Origin: Hyphomicrobiaceae bacterium
GTDB taxonomy: Bacteria; Pseudomonadota; Alphaproteobacteria; Rhizobiales; JAKIUO01
Assembly: GCA_021647535.1 (NCBI GenBank)
Contig: JAKIUO010000008.1
Coordinates: forward strand, 1-32,751
Reading direction: 5' to 3'
Length of the DNA stretch: 32,751 nt
Shown here: positions 29,638 through 32,751 of the stretch, piece by piece
How positions within the stretch are numbered: the stretch's first letter is position 1
How the letters are laid out: every line of letters starts with the position of its first letter
Position numbers and translations under genes: made by a program
The notes under the pieces: model-generated
The model's input: the letters and a program-made list of their open reading frames with translations, nothing else
What the model was told of the DNA's origin: nothing
The model's database searches: none

Positions 29638-31842
29638 ATGCTGTTTGGACGCGCAAAAAAGAACCCCATCAAGATTACCGACAAGGGCGTTGTTGAATGG
29701 AAATACGCCACTTGCGGCTATTGCTCCACAGGCTGTTCCATCGAGGTCGGCCTCAACGAAGCGGGCAAGCCTGTCAGCTCACGCGGCGTGGGCGGGGCTG
29801 ATGTCAATCGCGGCAAGCTCTGCCTGAAGGGCATTTTCGAGCATGAGCTGTTTGACAGCAACGGGCGCGGCACAAAGCCCTTGATCCGCGATCATTTTCA
29901 CGAAGAATTTCAACCCACCAACTGGGACACCGCGCTTGATAAAGTACATGACAGGTTTCGCGAAATTCAGGAAAAGCATGGCCGCGACAGCGTCGCCATT
30001 GTCTCCACCGGGCAAATGCTCACCGAAGAATTTTACACGCTGGGCAAGCTGACACGCGGCTTGATCGGCACCAATAATTATGACGGCAACACCACCCTTT
30101 GCATGGCCTCTGCCGTTTCGGGCTACAAGCGCTCCTTTGGCTCGGATGGCCCGCCTGGCTGCTATGAAGATTTCGAGCACACGGATTGCCTGATTGCCTG
30201 GGGCTCCAACCTGCCCGAACAGCATCCGATCATTTATTGGCGCATGAAAGACGCGCAGGAAAAACGCCCCTTCCCGCTGATTGTTGTCGATCCACGCGTC
30301 ACCATGCTGGCGCAAAATGCCGACATTCATCTCCCCGTCACCCCCGGCACCGATGTCGTGTTGATGAACGCCATGATGCACGTCATCTTGAAAGACGGGC
30401 TGGAAGACAAGCGCTATATTGAGGCCAACACCAATGGCCTTGAAGAGCTGCGGGCCGAGGTTGAAAAATATGACCCGGTAACGGCAAGCAAAATCTGCGG
30501 CATTGACGAAGACACCATCCGCACCGTCGCCCGCCTGTTCGCCAAGGCCGGGGCCGCCATGCAGATCTGGACCATGGGCATTAATCAATCAACGCATGGA
30601 TCAGACGGTGTTGTCGGCATCAATAATCTGGCGCTGCTCACTGGCAATATCGGCAAGCCCGGCGGCACCTCTTTGTCGATCACCGGCCAGTGCAATGCCA
30701 TGGGCACACGCGAATGGTCGTCTTGTTCTGGTCTGCCCAATCATCGCGTATTGGAGAGCGAACAGGATCGCAAAGACGTTGCCAAATTCTGGGGCATTGA
30801 TCCCGAATTCCTGCCCAAAAAGCGCGGCCTCTTTCAGACCGATATTTATCCGGCCATCGAAACCGGTGAGATCAAGGGGCTCTGGCTTATAGCAACCAAC
30901 CCCATGAGTTCGCTCCCCAATACGGCGCGCATCCGCAAGACCATGGAAAAACTTGAGTTTTGCGTGGTGCAGGATTGCTATCGCGATACCGAAAGCGCTC
31001 AATATGCCCATGTTTTTTTACCCGCTGGCACCTGGGCGGAAAAAGAAGGCGTCATGACCAATACCGAGCGCCGCGTCAATATCGTCAAGGCCCTGACCAA
31101 ACCGCCCGGCGAAGCCAAGCCCGATCTGTGGATCTTCAACCGCATGGCGGAGCGCTTCAACAAAAAGGGCAAGGTCAGCTTCCCCGAGCACCCCGCCGAT
31201 ATTTTTCTGGAAATGGGCGAGCTCTCTAAAGGACGGCTTTGCGATATTACCGGCATGACCCATAAGCTCATCGAAGAGCGGCGCGGCATCCAGTGGCCCT
31301 ATACGCGCGAGCAGGCCGAAAATGGCGAAATGCCCCCGGCGGGCGGCAAGCGTATTTATACAATAGACGGTACGTTCAGCTACCCTGATGGTCGCGCCAA
31401 ACTGATCCCCCTGCCCTTCATCGACAATAATGAAGTGCCGGACGAAAAATTCCCCATCTGGCTCAATACCGGTCGCCTGATCGAGCACTGGCATGGGCGC
31501 TCCAAAACCGGCAAACTGGCCGATAATAATAAATATGCACCGATCCCGTTTATCGAGATCAACCCCGACGCAGCACATGAGCTGGGCATAAGGGAAGGCG
31601 AATATGTGCGCCTTGTATCGCGTCGCTCTGATGCCATTGTTATGGCCAAGCCGACCCATCGCGTTCCTAAAAACATGGTGTTTCTACCGTTCCATTTTCA
31701 CGATTGCGCCAACCGCCTGACCCTTGGCCTGCTCGACCCCCATTCGCGCCAGCCCGCCTATAAGCAACAGGCCATCCGCATCGAACTAATGGCAGATCAG
31801 ACGGAAGCCGCCCGCATGAGCCTGGAAATGAGAGAGTTTTAA
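29638..31842 (+). CDS. nasA: Assimilatory nitrate reductase catalytic subunit (molybdopterin, NasA/NarB-type)
   Basis: Reduces nitrate to nitrite in the cytoplasm; 734 aa. The N-terminal [4Fe-4S] ligands are C26, C29, C33 and C62 (ATCGYCSTGC, then GKLCLKG). The molybdenum-ligand cysteine is probably C155 in TTLCMASAVSGYK. Further molybdopterin-family motifs are WGSNLPEQHPI, VVDPRVT, LLTGNIGKPGGTSLSITGQC, WLIATNPM, FLPAGTWAEKEGVMTNTERR and a C-terminal dinucleotide-binding domain from about 605. There is no Tat signal, and the C-terminal BFD-like [2Fe-2S] domain that extends many NasA proteins to about 850-900 aa is absent. That fits use of a separate Fe-S subunit, encoded next. ATG 29638 has GAGG about nine bases upstream. 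REP-like pairs lie on both sides. Confidence 0.94.
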   Translation: MLFGRAKKNPIKITDKGVVEWKYATCGYCSTGCSIEVGLNEAGKPVSSRGVGGADVNRGKLCLKGIFEHELFDSNGRGTKPLIRDHFHEEFQPTNWDTALDKVHDRFREIQEKHGRDSVAIVSTGQMLTEEFYTLGKLTRGLIGTNNYDGNTTLCMASAVSGYKRSFGSDGPPGCYEDFEHTDCLIAWGSNLPEQHPIIYWRMKDAQEKRPFPLIVVDPRVTMLAQNADIHLPVTPGTDVVLMNAMMHVILKDGLEDKRYIEANTNGLEELRAEVEKYDPVTASKICGIDEDTIRTVARLFAKAGAAMQIWTMGINQSTHGSDGVVGINNLALLTGNIGKPGGTSLSITGQCNAMGTREWSSCSGLPNHRVLESEQDRKDVAKFWGIDPEFLPKKRGLFQTDIYPAIETGEIKGLWLIATNPMSSLPNTARIRKTMEKLEFCVVQDCYRDTESAQYAHVFLPAGTWAEKEGVMTNTERRVNIVKALTKPPGEAKPDLWIFNRMAERFNKKGKVSFPEHPADIFLEMGELSKGRLCDITGMTHKLIEERRGIQWPYTREQAENGEMPPAGGKRIYTIDGTFSYPDGRAKLIPLPFIDNNEVPDEKFPIWLNTGRLIEHWHGRSKTGKLADNNKYAPIPFIEINPDAAHELGIREGEYVRLVSRRSDAIVMAKPTHRVPKNMVFLPFHFHDCANRLTLGLLDPHSRQPAYKQQAIRIELMADQTEAARMSLEMREF

Positions 31843-31863
31843 AATGTTGTACTTTTTTGAAAG

Positions 31864-31975
31864 CCCCCTCACCCCAACCCTCTCCCCAATAGGGAGAGGG
31901 AGTAAGAGAGCAAAATTCCGGCAATGGCACCTCTTATCCCCTCTCCCAGACGGGGAGAGGACTAGGGTGAGGGGG
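31864..31975. repeat. BIME-like pair of REP palindromes, after nasA
   Basis: There are two copies of the same palindrome type: CCCTCTCCC (31878-31886) with GGGAGAGGG (31892-31900), and CCTCTCCC (31940-31947) with GGGAGAGG (31953-31960). Here the tails (CCCCCTCACCCC at 31864-31875 and AGGGTGAGGGGG at 31964-31975) point outward, the opposite of the pair before nasA. It fills most of the 182-base spacer between nasA and the ferredoxin-type gene. Confidence 0.85.
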
Positions 31976-32024
31976 TTCAACATAAAGCGGAAACCAAAAG
32001 AGCTATTCCCAGGGAATGTAACAA

Positions 32025-32751
32025 ATGTTTAAAACACGCAATGACGAACCGGATTATGCTCTACTTGGTAGCCCGGAAACCCAGCAGAAAAACCGCTATG
32101 GCGACGACATCGAAACCATCGGCAAAAACAATAAGCTGCGCGGCAAAAGCCTCAACATTAATGGCGAAGCTGAAATCAGCGACAATCCAAACCGCTACAA
32201 ACAGCACGGTTTTTACTTTGATGCCGACAACTGCATTGGCTGCCATGCCTGCGAAGCGGCCTGTAGCGAAAAGAACGACAACCCGGCGCACATCGCCTTT
32301 CGCTCGGTCGGCTTTGTCGAAAGCGGCACCTATCCCGACTATGCCCGCATCAATATAAGCATGGCCTGCAATCATTGCGATGATCCCGTTTGCCTCACGG
32401 GCTGCCCGACCAGAGCTTACACAAAATTTGCCGAATATGGCGCGGTGCTGCAAGACCCCGACATCTGCTTTGGCTGTGGCTATTGCACCTGGGTCTGTCC
32501 CTATAACGCGCCGCAGCTCGACCCGATCAAAGGCCAGGTCAGTAAATGCAATATGTGCGTGGATCGGTTGGAAGTCGGGCTTAAACCAGCTTGCGTTTCC
32601 GCCTGCCTTGGCAATGCGCTGGATTTTGGTGTCATCGAAAACACGCCCGAGCGCCGCGAACAGAACAAAACGCAGATCCCCGGTTTTCCAACGCCAGAAA
32701 TCAGCCATCCCAATATCCGTTTTTCCCTGTCGCGCACCCTGCAGCGGGTGT
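32025..32751 (+). CDS. 4Fe-4S ferredoxin-type electron-transfer subunit (DmsB/NrfC/PsrB-like), cut by window end
   Basis: Open frame from ATG 32025 to the last base: 242 complete codons and no stop. Four Cys groups are present: C70/C73/C76/C80 (CIGCHACEAAC), C115/C118/C123/C127 (CNHCDDPVCLTGC), C148/C151/C154/C158 (CFGCGYCTWVC) and C175/C178/C190/C194 (CNMC, then CVSAC). This is the four-cluster plan of electron-transfer subunits of DMSO-reductase-type complexes. An unusual N-terminal stretch of about 60 residues, without a signal peptide, precedes the first cluster. It follows nasA, which lacks a fused Fe-S tail, so this protein probably passes electrons to NasA. A DmsC/NrfD-like membrane subunit may follow outside the window. 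The ribosome site is weak (AGGGA, nine bases upstream). Confidence 0.88.
   Translation, partial: MFKTRNDEPDYALLGSPETQQKNRYGDDIETIGKNNKLRGKSLNINGEAEISDNPNRYKQHGFYFDADNCIGCHACEAACSEKNDNPAHIAFRSVGFVESGTYPDYARINISMACNHCDDPVCLTGCPTRAYTKFAEYGAVLQDPDICFGCGYCTWVCPYNAPQLDPIKGQVSKCNMCVDRLEVGLKPACVSACLGNALDFGVIENTPERREQNKTQIPGFPTPEISHPNIRFSLSRTLQRV

Noticed and set aside
29779..30588. Long minus-strand frame opposite nasA (269 codons)
   Set aside because: It is antisense to conserved NasA motifs, with no ribosome site or recognisable domain.
31667..31930. Minus-strand frame across the nasA end and the REP-like elements
   Set aside because: The peptide is a translation of repeat palindromes (PSPYWGEGWGEG-type), a known artefact of such repeats.
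29511..31975. CRISPR-like repetition of the CCCTCTCCCC palindromes
   Set aside because: There are only four copies, in inverted pairs and separated by a 2-kb gene, with no regular spacers and no cas genes; they are REP/BIME-like.

Overview
The window looks like a chromosomal segment of an alphaproteobacterium, possibly Rhodospirillales-like. It carries a DUF2336 protein and an ELM1 (COG3660) protein, both typical of that class, a paired M16 peptidase locus and alphaproteobacterial-style carbon and nitrogen genes. Base composition is moderate, with AAA-rich lysine usage, except in roughly the first 1.1 kb, which is richer in G+C. No RuBisCO, tRNA, rRNA, insertion sequence, CRISPR array or phage gene was seen.

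Layout. 1-3.8 kb: an unrecognised gene, then two M16 peptidase genes, one with the zinc motif and one without. 3.9-7.6 kb: pgi, mutL and a small membrane protein. 7.5-9.8 kb, minus strand: ELM1-family protein, class II aldolase and rsmD, joined by 4-nt overlaps. A perfect 19-bp inverted repeat separates this group from an Lrp/AsnC regulator. 10.5-19.0 kb, minus strand: phosphoribulokinase, transketolase, phosphoglycerate kinase, class II FBP aldolase, ribulose-phosphate epimerase, phosphoglycolate phosphatase and DUF2336. This is the gene order of a cbb (Calvin cycle) operon, without RuBisCO, FBPase/SBPase or GAPDH. The divergent neighbour, 19.3-20.6 kb, is a PPi-type phosphofructokinase, which could supply the missing bisphosphatase step reversibly. 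20.6-22.6 kb: a repeat-rich intergenic region, a membrane-anchored unknown plus a TlpA-like thioredoxin, and a 56-aa membrane protein between two RNA-like hairpins.

22.9-32.75 kb is a nitrate assimilation locus. A NarK/NasA-type transporter and a membrane-anchored PP2C phosphatase/Ser-Thr kinase run leftward. nirB, nirD, nasA and a four-cluster DmsB-type ferredoxin (cut by the window end) run rightward. The shared intergenic region carries two divergent sigma-54 promoters, both with exact GG-N10-GC spacing, so both arms are probably induced under nitrogen limitation. Paired REP/BIME-like palindromes lie immediately before and after nasA.

Together the genes suggest a facultative or obligate autotroph that fixes CO2 by a Calvin cycle possibly economised through pyrophosphate. 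It would assimilate nitrate with a cytoplasmic nitrate reductase that may draw electrons through a DMSO-reductase-type Fe-S subunit. These are inferences from gene content; RuBisCO and the rest of the nitrate reductase operon lie outside the window.
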